From: a candidate division WWE3 bacterium RIFOXYD1_FULL_39_9 | GTDB lineage: Bacteria; Patescibacteriota; WWE3; UBA101185; UBA10185 | Assembly (NCBI GenBank): GCA_001773295.1 | Contig: MEWG01000003.1 | Span: 4,106-20,134 of the forward strand | Direction of reading: 5' to 3' | Length of the DNA stretch: 16,029 nucleotides | In this document: piece by piece, positions 1 to 6,132 of the stretch | How positions within the stretch are numbered: position 1 is the stretch's first letter | How the letters are laid out: each line of letters begins with the position of its first letter | Program-made: the position numbers and the translations under genes | The notes under the pieces: generated by a model | What the model was told of the DNA's origin: nothing | Seen by the model: the letters and a program-made list of their open reading frames with translations, nothing else | Database searches by the model: none

Positions 1-169
1 GCGTAGGAGAGTAAACACCCCTCTCTAAATGGCTTACATAGGCGGGATTAAGACCTGCCTTAAACGCTAGTTCTTCTTGGCTGATATGTTGCTTTATCCT
101 TACTTTATGGACTTGCTCTGCGACTTTATTAGTAAAGCGAATTTTTTCCGGTGTATTTGGCTTTGCCAT
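1..169 (-). CDS. XRE-family HTH transcriptional regulator, 5' part (runs off window)
   Basis: Reading the minus strand from ATG at 169 gives 56 residues with no stop before the window edge. The stretch QEELAFKAGLNPAYVSHLER (about residues 29-48) is the classic XRE/Cro-C1 helix-turn-helix: SQEELA helix, turn, then the NPAYVSHLERG recognition helix. The protein should be a small DNA-binding regulator in the cytoplasm. It is divergent from the zinc-ribbon gene at 258, with 88 bp between the two starts, so it may control that gene or itself. The C-terminal part is outside the window, so any extra domain is unknown. The upstream SD is weak (GTGAG). Confidence 0.8.
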   Translation of the reverse strand, partial: MAKPNTPEKIRFTNKVAEQVHKVRIKQHISQEELAFKAGLNPAYVSHLERGVYSPT

Positions 170-219
170 GATTACTCACATTGTCGGGCGTATTCATTGG
201 AAACTCCATTAAGTAAACA

Positions 220-249
220 TTGGATTTTGGCTTTGAAACAGGCTATAAT
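220..249 (+). promoter_or_regulatory. Sigma70-like promoter, TTGGAT-N18-TATAAT
   Basis: The -35-like TTGGAT lies at 220-225 and a perfect TATAAT at 244-249, with 18 bp spacing. The ATG of the next gene is at 258, only 8 nt after the -10 box, so the transcript would have almost no leader. No Shine-Dalgarno is possible in that space. Confidence 0.6.
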
Positions 250-257
250 CTGGCAAT

Positions 258-758
258 ATGAAAAAGTGCAAGTTTTGTCAGTCTAAAATTGATGAAAAGG
301 CAACCCGCTGCCCCAAATGCCAAGGTGATTTAAGAAACTGGATAAGCAGACACCCAATCCTTACTATCCTCTTAGTTTTATTAGGGGTGCCAACCATAAT
401 CGGGTGGGCAGTTGCAGATAATGTAACTAAGGATTTGCCTCAACCGACTTCTGTGCCACAACAAGAACTAAATGGGAAAGTAGACTTTGACGGTGTCCAA
501 TTCCATGTTACAAATTTAGATGATAGTGCATGGAAATCCTGCAGGATGACACTTAACGGCAAGTACCGCTATCCGCAGGAGAAGGGTTTACTAGGAGCTG
601 ACACAGAAGTATTGGACGATTTTGAGCCGGGAAAAACCTATACGATGGGCTATGCGGTTTTTGTGCTTAAAGATGGAACGAGATTTGATAACGATACAAC
701 AATAGTCAGCGAACTCTCGATTGCTTGCGATAACAGCTTCGGCGCGTGGACTTGGTAA
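258..758 (+). CDS. Zinc-ribbon, single-TM protein with extracytoplasmic domain
   Basis: This is a 166-residue protein of unknown function. It opens with a C4 zinc ribbon (C4, C7, C18, C21), followed by a single hydrophobic segment at about 33-55. The remaining ~110 residues are polar, with aromatic/glycine patterns of a beta-rich domain (VDFDGVQFHVTNLD, then LNGKYRYP, then GTRFDNDT). The ribbon would be cytosolic and the beta domain outside. The pattern hVTNxDxxxWxxCxxxLNGxY is reminiscent of many small bacterial surface proteins, but I cannot name a family. The start is fixed by the TATAAT 8 nt upstream. A similar zinc-ribbon architecture recurs at 11197-13938. Confidence 0.8.
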   Translation: MKKCKFCQSKIDEKATRCPKCQGDLRNWISRHPILTILLVLLGVPTIIGWAVADNVTKDLPQPTSVPQQELNGKVDFDGVQFHVTNLDDSAWKSCRMTLNGKYRYPQEKGLLGADTEVLDDFEPGKTYTMGYAVFVLKDGTRFDNDTTIVSELSIACDNSFGAWTW

Positions 759-847
759 TTAGACAGCTTTGTTTTCCGGCGATACAACCCTCTAGGACAG
801 CGTAGGACGTGTTTTAGCCTTGAAAATGATAGATATAGCTGGCGGGT

Positions 848-864
848 AAAATCTTCGGCCTTAG
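848..864 (+). repeat. Intergenic motif AAAATCTTCGGCCTTAG, copy 1
   Basis: This 17-nt word differs at one base from the copy at 4846-4862 and shares 15 of its first 16 bases with 7315-7330. All copies are intergenic and in the same orientation. This one sits just past the 3' end of the minus-strand gene at 866-1006, at the left border of the LexA/CBASS block. Confidence 0.5.
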
Positions 865-865
865 T

Positions 866-1006
866 TTATAAGCTTCGGTTTTCCTTTAATTTTGCCAGAT
901 ATTTTTCGCGCATATCTTTACCCTTCGGCGACTCTAAATACCTTTTTCTAGCAGCCTTACCTTTGGCCGATTTGGCATAGCGTTTTTGGGATGTAGCCCA
1001 AGACAT
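866..1006 (-). CDS. 46-residue Lys/Arg-rich protein with SPKG-type 13-residue repeat
   Basis: The minus strand from ATG (1006) to TAA (866-868) encodes 46 residues rich in K, R and A. Two 13-residue units are visible: RYAKSAKGKAARK and RYLESPKGKDMRE, followed by a partial third starting KYLAKLK. A strong SD, AAAGGTGG, lies about 9 nt upstream of the ATG, which supports translation. The gene lies 57 bp downstream of the lexA-like gene on the same strand and may be co-transcribed with it. The charge suggests nucleic-acid binding, possibly an AT-hook or histone-like role, but that is inference. Short proteins with tandem (R/K)Y-x2-SPKG-type units are, to my knowledge, frequent in CPR and phage genomes without assigned function. 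Confidence 0.65.
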   Translation of the reverse strand: MSWATSQKRYAKSAKGKAARKRYLESPKGKDMREKYLAKLKENRSL

Positions 1007-1063
1007 GAATTATCACCACCTTTCAGTATGGGTATATCTTCACGCCGAATACAGATATTGGCA

Positions 1064-1678
1064 CTAGGACTCAGATTTTAGAATGTTTACAAGCTTACCT
1101 TGGATAGAAAATTCTTTTGTGATTGGTTCGTACTTAGGATTTGCAGGAGTGAGCATTGGTATATCATCGACAATGCGGTATCTTTTTAGGGTAACACCAT
1201 CCTCGTATAAGGCTGCTACAATATCTCCATCGTTGGCAATTTGTTGCGGCGCTATTACGGCAATGTCCCCATCTTCTATCCCAGCACCAATCATACTTTC
1301 ACCACTTACTTTAACCGCAAAGGCACTTTCTATTCCTTTTGTATCTGAAAGCGACACTTCAATAGTTTGGTCAGTGTAGTTATCTGCTGGAGAGCCGTAT
1401 CCAGCGGGAATTACACTGGTCATAAGGGGTATTGAAACTTTTTCAGTTGGTTGCAACAAGGCCGTATTTACTCTGATACCGCTTTTTCCATGATTTCTAA
1501 AAATTAACCCGTTTTTTTCCAAAGCTTCAAGTTGCAATGTAACTCCGCGTACGGAACGAAGCCCTGTAACACTTTGGATTTCCCTAATACTAATTGGGGA
1601 AAAACCATTGTTATCTGATTTGACGAGAACTGCCTCCAGTACTTTTCTCTGGTTAGTGGTCAGTGCTTTATATTCCAT
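1064..1678 (-). CDS. LexA-like repressor (S24 autopeptidase)
   Basis: The 204-residue protein has the LexA layout. An N-terminal winged helix-turn-helix (TTNQRKVLEAVLVKS, then SIREIQSVTGLRSVRGVTLQ, about 7-75) is followed by a C-terminal S24 domain. The expected landmarks are present: the Ala-Gly cleavage bond at A92-G93 (VIPAGYGSPA), the nucleophile S128 in VSGESMIG, and the general base K165 in GVTLKRY. Length matches LexA (about 200). On RecA-dependent self-cleavage it should release its operator. It is transcribed away from the GIY-YIG/CBASS operon at 1768, with 89 bp between the starts, and a direct repeat abuts its ATG. It is probably a local, autoregulated repressor of the operon; it could instead be the host's general SOS repressor. 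Confidence 0.85.
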   Translation of the reverse strand: MEYKALTTNQRKVLEAVLVKSDNNGFSPISIREIQSVTGLRSVRGVTLQLEALEKNGLIFRNHGKSGIRVNTALLQPTEKVSIPLMTSVIPAGYGSPADNYTDQTIEVSLSDTKGIESAFAVKVSGESMIGAGIEDGDIAVIAPQQIANDGDIVAALYEDGVTLKRYRIVDDIPMLTPANPKYEPITKEFSIQGKLVNILKSES

Positions 1679-1703
1679 AAGTGTCTACTTGCAAGTGTCT
1701 ACT
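1679..1703. promoter_or_regulatory. Direct-repeat operator candidate, 2 x AAGTGTCTACT
   Basis: AAGTGTCTACT occurs at 1679-1689 and again, identical, at 1693-1703, separated by TGC. The period is 14 bp, a little over one helical turn. The junction forms a palindrome, ACTTGCAAGT. The repeat directly abuts the lexA-like start codon, so a bound repressor would block lexA transcription or initiation. A second palindrome, ATGGTACCAT, lies at 1708-1717. I found no other copy of the repeat in the window. Confidence 0.55.
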
Positions 1704-1755
1704 AGTTATGGTACCATGCTTTTAATGCCTATGCAAATAAAAAATTTGCAAGAAA

Positions 1756-1761
1756 TAAGAT
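1756..1761 (+). promoter_or_regulatory. -10-like element TAAGAT of the GIY-YIG/CBASS operon
   Basis: TAAGAT ends 6 nt before the ATG at 1768, and there is no clear SD. The spacing matches the leaderless arrangement of the 258 and 7390 genes. The -35 is not recognisable, which would suit a regulated promoter. The candidate operators lie about 50 bp upstream. Confidence 0.35.
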
Positions 1762-1767
1762 TGAAAT

Positions 1768-2064
1768 ATGGTAAATATAGCAAATTACAATTTCGAAGGT
1801 CCATGGGTTTTGGGAACCAGCTTCAATAATGTCCCCGGTGTCTATGTCGTTTACACTTCGCAAGTATGGTTGGATGTGGGTGAAACCGATAGTGCCGGTC
1901 AAAGACTAAACGGAGAAAATCACGAAAGGAAGTCTAATTGGACAACTTGTTCGAATGGCATGCCTATTAACATCGCCTTTTTGAAGGTAGACAGTCCAGC
2001 ATTAAGGTTATCCGTTGAGTCAGGGTTGAGGGCGACACTTAACCCGATATGTGGAGAGAGATAA
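1768..2064 (+). CDS. Small GIY-YIG-like protein
   Basis: The 98-residue protein shows the pattern of a minimal GIY-YIG fold. GVYVVYT (about 24-30) stands for the GIY strand. WLDVGET (34-40) stands for the YIG strand. R47 follows in the first helix, ERKSNW leads on, and E84 (RLSVESGLR) sits where the family's metal-binding Glu is expected. The ending NPICGER fits the usual Asn-Pro turn. The true YIG tyrosine is replaced, so nuclease activity is uncertain. It is the first gene of the operon: its stop lies 5 nt before the preferred effector ATG at 2070. It may be an accessory DNA-acting factor of the CBASS locus. It has no recognised place in CBASS, which makes it noteworthy. Confidence 0.65.
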   Translation: MVNIANYNFEGPWVLGTSFNNVPGVYVVYTSQVWLDVGETDSAGQRLNGENHERKSNWTTCSNGMPINIAFLKVDSPALRLSVESGLRATLNPICGER

Positions 2065-2069
2065 TTGAG

Positions 2070-2867
2070 ATGAAAATAAATGACTACATAAACATATTTG
2101 CTTTTGTCTTGGGTAGTTCCCTCGTCCTCGGGGGACTTATGGTCAAACCGTTGACAGCTTATGCTCAATCATCGAGCCCAATTGATACGGTATCGCCAAC
2201 GCCAATAGTTGACGCCGATTATCTCCGTCAGCAATATGAGTTTTTGAAAGACTCGGCAGTTCGATACGAAGATAAGGTCAGTCGTGAGCAACAGGACATG
2301 ATTGGATTGGTACAGGTTGTTTTAGCACTATTGGGAGGCGCGGGCATTGTGGGCATTGTGGCTTTTCTTGGAACAATCTTCGGAATTAATAAAAAAGCTG
2401 ACAAAGCGTTAAACGAATTCATAACTAAAAAACAGGCTTACTTGCAGACAAAGGCAGAAGGGTGGGCTAAGGATGTTGTGAACGCCCAATTTGGGTTTGG
2501 CAAAAGGATTATGGTCGTAGCAAATAAAGAGAAGTGGGATGCTATGAAATCTGAAGAAATCAAACTTCTGAACAGAAGAGGCTTTAACGATGTTGTACTG
2601 ACCGAACCGGGCAAGCCTGATGGTAATTCCGATTTAATTATTTTTGTTTATCAAGACACTCTATCGGGGCAACTCGAAAAACTTTCAACTTCTCTCGTTA
2701 AAAATAATTCGGAAGTGCCACTATTGGTCTATTATGCTGGACAAGTTGATAGGTCTCTACTCAAAAATTATCCATATGCAACTTTTGCTCAGTCGGCCAT
2801 TACTTTGGTAAGTTGGACTTTTACCATTTTATCGGCAATGCCGGGATTAAAGGAGGATGAAACATGA
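2070..2867 (+). CDS. Two-TM protein with cytosolic Rossmann-like domain; putative CBASS effector
   Basis: From ATG 2070 the product is 265 residues. Residues 8-30 form a signal-anchor-like segment ending LTAYAQSS. A Pro/Ser-rich external loop follows, then a glycine-rich TM helix at about 78-105. The C-terminal half (145-258) alternates strands and helices: KRIMVVANKEKW, then DVVLTEP, then DLIIFVYQD, then VPLLVYYAG. This is a Rossmann/TIR-like alpha-beta pattern with no recognisable catalytic residues. The gene overlaps the CD-NTase by 4 nt, and the effector is the expected partner in that position. By analogy with other two-TM CBASS effectors, the cytosolic domain may bind the cyclic nucleotide and trigger membrane damage. 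ATG 2049 would add 7 residues overlapping the upstream gene; GGAGAG at 2052-2057 favours 2070. Confidence 0.7.
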   Translation: MKINDYINIFAFVLGSSLVLGGLMVKPLTAYAQSSSPIDTVSPTPIVDADYLRQQYEFLKDSAVRYEDKVSREQQDMIGLVQVVLALLGGAGIVGIVAFLGTIFGINKKADKALNEFITKKQAYLQTKAEGWAKDVVNAQFGFGKRIMVVANKEKWDAMKSEEIKLLNRRGFNDVVLTEPGKPDGNSDLIIFVYQDTLSGQLEKLSTSLVKNNSEVPLLVYYAGQVDRSLLKNYPYATFAQSAITLVSWTFTILSAMPGLKEDET

Positions 2868-3982
2868 CTGTAGAAGAAGCGTTTGACCAATTGCTAGTGC
2901 AGAGACTAAATTTGACTAAGCTTTGTAAAGGAGAGTGTAAGGGTGACAACGAAAAATGCGATATTTGCAAAGTATCATCGGCCCACAAAGAATTGGCAGA
3001 GGCCTTGGTGAAAAAGCTTAAGATTAAATCTTCTGATGATGAGGAAAAGAACCCTTCGACCTTTTTAACAGGCTCTTATAGGCGCCATACCATGAACCGG
3101 CCACCGAAGGATATTGACTTTTTTATCGTTTTAGACAGCCATAGCTATAAAGACGAAGAACTAGACGAACTCATAACCCCCAAAAAATTATTGGATAAAC
3201 TCGAAAAAGTTTTAAGGGAAATTGCTGAAGATTTGGGACTAGAAGTAGAACGTCAGGAACATTCAGTAACCGTAATTTATGATGACGAGTTCAGTGTAGA
3301 TATAATTCCTGCCTTTGAAACAGATGACGGAAAGGATTTTCAGATTGCTTGTGACACAGAAAATACCTACATGATTTCTAACCCCAAAAAGCATGTGGAA
3401 CTGATAGATGAAGTTAATGAGAAATCTGAAAAGGTAACCGGTAAAAAAAGATTTAAGAGGTTGGTACGAATAATTAAGTCGCTTAAGCGAGATATGTTTA
3501 ATGACGGTGACTTAAAACTCAGGTCGTTTCACTTGGAGCTAGCTGCTGCCGATATGTTTTATGATGGAAAAATATACTCGTATGCGCTGGGTCTTGAACA
3601 GTTCTTGAGGAAAATTCAGGTTTATCTTAAAAACCCCGGCTTATCTGACCCCGCAAATAAAGAAAATTTTGTAGATGATTATTTTTTAGCAAAGAGTCAG
3701 GAAGCAAGAACGAAAGTAATTAATAAATTTAGAGAACTTGCTGATATGGCTTCTGGTGCGCTTGAAGTAGAAAAAGAAGGGAATACTGAGGCTGCCGTAA
3801 GAGCATGGGGAAAAGTTGTGCCAAGTATGGGAGATTTTTTAGAAGAGAAAAAAGTAGCAAGTGAATTAGGAGCAAAAATAAATAAAGGCTCTGTCTTTGC
3901 TGGTAGTAGTTCGTTGGGAGTTAATTTAAGCTATGGAGAAAGAAAAGTTGTACAGTCAGCTTCTTGGGGAGAGTCCAAGTAA
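2864..3982 (+). CDS. CD-NTase (cGAS/DncV-like nucleotidyltransferase), CBASS
   Basis: The 372-residue protein carries the nucleotidyltransferase signature: G70-S71 in FLTGSYRRHT, the metal pair D83/D85 in KDIDFFIVLD, and the third acidic residue D146 in FSVDIIPAF. All catalytic residues are intact. It should make a cyclic di- or trinucleotide second messenger in response to phage; the product cannot be read from sequence. An unusual Cys cluster lies near the N-terminus (C21, C25, C32, C35). ATG overlaps the effector's TGA, and AAAGGAGG precedes it, giving strong coupled translation. The C-terminus ends WGESK rather than in a terminal Gly. The last ~50 nt overlap the E2 gene. Confidence 0.92.
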   Translation: MTVEEAFDQLLVQRLNLTKLCKGECKGDNEKCDICKVSSAHKELAEALVKKLKIKSSDDEEKNPSTFLTGSYRRHTMNRPPKDIDFFIVLDSHSYKDEELDELITPKKLLDKLEKVLREIAEDLGLEVERQEHSVTVIYDDEFSVDIIPAFETDDGKDFQIACDTENTYMISNPKKHVELIDEVNEKSEKVTGKKRFKRLVRIIKSLKRDMFNDGDLKLRSFHLELAAADMFYDGKIYSYALGLEQFLRKIQVYLKNPGLSDPANKENFVDDYFLAKSQEARTKVINKFRELADMASGALEVEKEGNTEAAVRAWGKVVPSMGDFLEEKKVASELGAKINKGSVFAGSSSLGVNLSYGERKVVQSASWGESK

Positions 3983-4769
3983 ACAATGGTACGAATTGTT
4001 CCCTGAGCGGTTTGAGGAAGAAAAACTCGCTTTCCAAACTCAGTATCCAAATTTTCGTCATTATATTTCCGACAATGGCGAAGCTTGTTGGGATGGCGAA
4101 ATTGGTTGTAGCGATGAGTCAGGACAAATAAAAATTCCTAAAAGTTTGTCCTACAATCCTCTCAAAGTGCGGGTGGTTTGCAAACGAGATTACCCTCTAA
4201 GTTTCCCTAAGGTAATTGACTTAAACAAAGTACTTAAACGCCTAGGCTGTGAACATATAATGGGCACAGGCAAAGAAGACCAAACAATTTGTTACGCTTT
4301 TAGACCCTCGACAGAATTAGATTTTATCGGCAAACATTCCTTAGTTGATGTTGTACCAGTGGTACAAACATTTTTACTAAAGTTTTATTGTAAACAGTTA
4401 ACGGGAATGTGGCCGGGGGGAGAACATCTTCATGATGCCAACGCCTTTATTGTTTGGGAATATGAGCATGGTGAATTTTCTCCAAGCGAAATTTGTCCAT
4501 GCTCTTTACACGGAGAACAATACAAAAAATGTCATTTTCCACGCGTAAGGGCTCGACTTTTCCAATTGAGGTCTATATACCCGACTTGGGTTCAATTAAT
4601 CGATATAGGCAGGAATGATAAGTGCGGATGTGGAAGTGGAAAAAAATTCAAAAAATGCGGGCTTTTAGGTTTTTGTGATACAACAGCTAAAACATTTAAA
4701 CTTGATAAGGATGCTATCTTTGGAGTTGGAGAGTTGGAAACCGTCTTATCTGAAATACCATTTTTATAA
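3933..4769 (+). CDS. E2-like conjugating enzyme with two SEC-C-type zinc motifs (Cap2-like, E2-only CBASS)
   Basis: In this 278-residue protein, residues ~18-165 follow the bacterial E2 pattern. There is a strand-rich core, then YPLSFPKV (87-94), H108, and a catalytic cysteine candidate C120 in QTICYAFRP. WPGGEHLHD follows. No adenylation (E1) domain and no JAB peptidase gene are present, which fits short type II CBASS, where the E2 acts on the CD-NTase alone. Downstream are two SEC-C-like zinc motifs. The first is degenerate, CPCSLHGEQYKKCH (188-201), and the second is canonical, CGCGSGKKFKKCG (231-243). It starts within the CD-NTase gene (50-nt overlap, different frame), so translation is probably coupled. 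The SEC-C tail may contact nucleic acid or a partner; that is inference. Confidence 0.82.
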   Translation: MEKEKLYSQLLGESPSKQWYELFPERFEEEKLAFQTQYPNFRHYISDNGEACWDGEIGCSDESGQIKIPKSLSYNPLKVRVVCKRDYPLSFPKVIDLNKVLKRLGCEHIMGTGKEDQTICYAFRPSTELDFIGKHSLVDVVPVVQTFLLKFYCKQLTGMWPGGEHLHDANAFIVWEYEHGEFSPSEICPCSLHGEQYKKCHFPRVRARLFQLRSIYPTWVQLIDIGRNDKCGCGSGKKFKKCGLLGFCDTTAKTFKLDKDAIFGVGELETVLSEIPFL

Positions 4770-4783
4770 TTTGTGGCCTTAGA

Positions 4784-4808
4784 AGCTTGTAAGACTGTGT
4801 TATAAGCT
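4784..4808 (+). other. Hairpin after the CBASS operon
   Basis: AGCTTGTAA (4784-4792) pairs with TTATAAGCT (4800-4808) over 9 bp with one G-U, around a 7-nt loop. It lies 15 nt after the E2 stop. There is no following T-run, so it is not a standard intrinsic terminator; it may cap the mRNA end. Confidence 0.35.
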
Positions 4809-4845
4809 GTTAAATGCACAAAGGTATCCCTTTATCTATCTTTCA

Positions 4846-4862
4846 AAAATCTTCGGCTTTAG
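4846..4862 (+). repeat. Intergenic motif AAAATCTTCGGCTTTAG, copy 2
   Basis: This differs from the copy at 848-864 only by C to T at the 13th base. It lies between the CBASS operon and the methyltransferase, in the same orientation as the other copies. Confidence 0.5.
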
Positions 4863-4994
4863 ATTTAGTTAGCACGGTATCTGAAGGTAAAATATAAGCA
4901 ATGGTATTGCATAAGACACGATTACCAAAAGTAAACTTGTTTGGCTTACATAAATACTCGATTATCACAGGTAGAAAGTGCTAGTTATGGGGGT

Positions 4995-5000
4995 TATAAT
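4995..5000 (+). promoter_or_regulatory. TATAAT -10 candidate for the methyltransferase operon
   Basis: A perfect TATAAT sits 40 nt upstream of the preferred ATG at 5041. No good -35 is visible 16-18 nt further up. If used, transcription would start near 5007, after the alternative GTG at 4978, which supports the shorter protein. Confidence 0.4.
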
Positions 5001-5040
5001 GCGGTTAGGTTTCTTTGAAGATAAATTGAAAATTAAACGT

Positions 5041-6132
5041 ATGTCCAGTAAATCATTAAATAAAAACTTACGCAACGCTAGCAAAGCAAAAAAGGACGAG
5101 TTTTATACTCAACTTACTGACATTGAAAAAGAACTTCGGCATTACAAAGAGCAATTCAATAACAAGATTGTATATTGCAATTGTGATGACCCTTTTGAAA
5201 GTAACTTTTTTAAGTATTTTGCATCTAATTTCAATGCATTGAAATTAAAGCAATTAATCACGACTAGTTACAAACCTTCGCCTATTGCCAACACACAAAT
5301 TGGATTATTTGGGGAGGAGAAGCAACCAGAACCAGTTAAATGGCGTCCTAAGGTTACAGCTAACAAGTTTGTTATTAATGAAGTTCACGATATAGATGGC
5401 GATGGTGCATTTGATTTGCGTGATATTTCCGAACAGCTTAGAGCTAACAAAAACAATGAGTGGTCCCCGTTAAGCAGCGACGGTGATTTTCGAAGCATAG
5501 AATGTATTGAGTTGCTAAAACAAGCGGATATAGTAGTGACTAACCCACCATTTTCACTTTTTCGCGAATACTTGGCTCAGCTCATGGAGTACAAAAAGAA
5601 ATTTTTAATACTAGGCGACCAAAATAACATAACTAAAAAAGACATTTTTAAGTATATTAAAGAGAATGGGCTATGGCTTGGTTACGACAATGGCGGTACA
5701 AAATGGTTCCAAGTGCCCGATGATTATGATATTGCGACCGAGTCAAGAAAAAAAGTGGTAAATGGAGTTAAGTACTTCAGTATGGGACGCATTTTGTGGT
5801 TTACGAACCTAGACACGACTAAGCGGCATGAAAATATGGTGTTATACAAAAAATATACACCAGAAGAGTTTCCAAGGTATGACAACTATAACGCTATAAA
5901 CATTGACAAAGTTTCCGAAATCCCAATGAATTATAATGGATTTATGGGTGTGCCAATTACATTTGTTGATAAATATAACCCTGAGCAGTTTGAGTTACTG
6001 GGAATTATGAATACGGGGGAAGAAAATGTTGGTATAAGATATAAAGGTACGCCACATGGAAGACCACTTGTTAATAGCGTTGAAAAATATCTTCGTATTC
6101 TAATAAAAGCCAAAAATAAAAATGAAAATTGA
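5041..6132 (+). CDS. EcoRI-family adenine-specific DNA methyltransferase
   Basis: From ATG 5041 the product is 363 residues. The start SLNKNLRNASKAKKDEFYTQ (residues 5-24) is the conserved opening of the M.EcoRI-type family, so the upstream in-frame GTG at 4978 is unlikely to be the true start. YCNCDDPFES (45-54) and NPPF (168-171, in VVTNPPFSLF) are the SAM-fold and catalytic motifs of N6-adenine methyltransferases. Length matches the family (about 330-380). It should methylate adenine in a specific site to protect host DNA. Its stop overlaps the start of the DUF262-HNH gene by 11 nt, implying a paired modification and restriction function. The recognition site cannot be predicted here. Confidence 0.9.
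   Translation: MSSKSLNKNLRNASKAKKDEFYTQLTDIEKELRHYKEQFNNKIVYCNCDDPFESNFFKYFASNFNALKLKQLITTSYKPSPIANTQIGLFGEEKQPEPVKWRPKVTANKFVINEVHDIDGDGAFDLRDISEQLRANKNNEWSPLSSDGDFRSIECIELLKQADIVVTNPPFSLFREYLAQLMEYKKKFLILGDQNNITKKDIFKYIKENGLWLGYDNGGTKWFQVPDDYDIATESRKKVVNGVKYFSMGRILWFTNLDTTKRHENMVLYKKYTPEEFPRYDNYNAINIDKVSEIPMNYNGFMGVPITFVDKYNPEQFELLGIMNTGEENVGIRYKGTPHGRPLVNSVEKYLRILIKAKNKNEN

Noticed and set aside
4784..4808. Intrinsic terminator after the CBASS operon
   Set aside because: The 9-bp hairpin is real but has no following T-run; kept only as a hairpin.
4978..5040. Upstream start (GTG 4978) for the methyltransferase
   Set aside because: The conserved family opening begins at ATG 5041, and TATAAT at 4995-5000 lies inside the extension.
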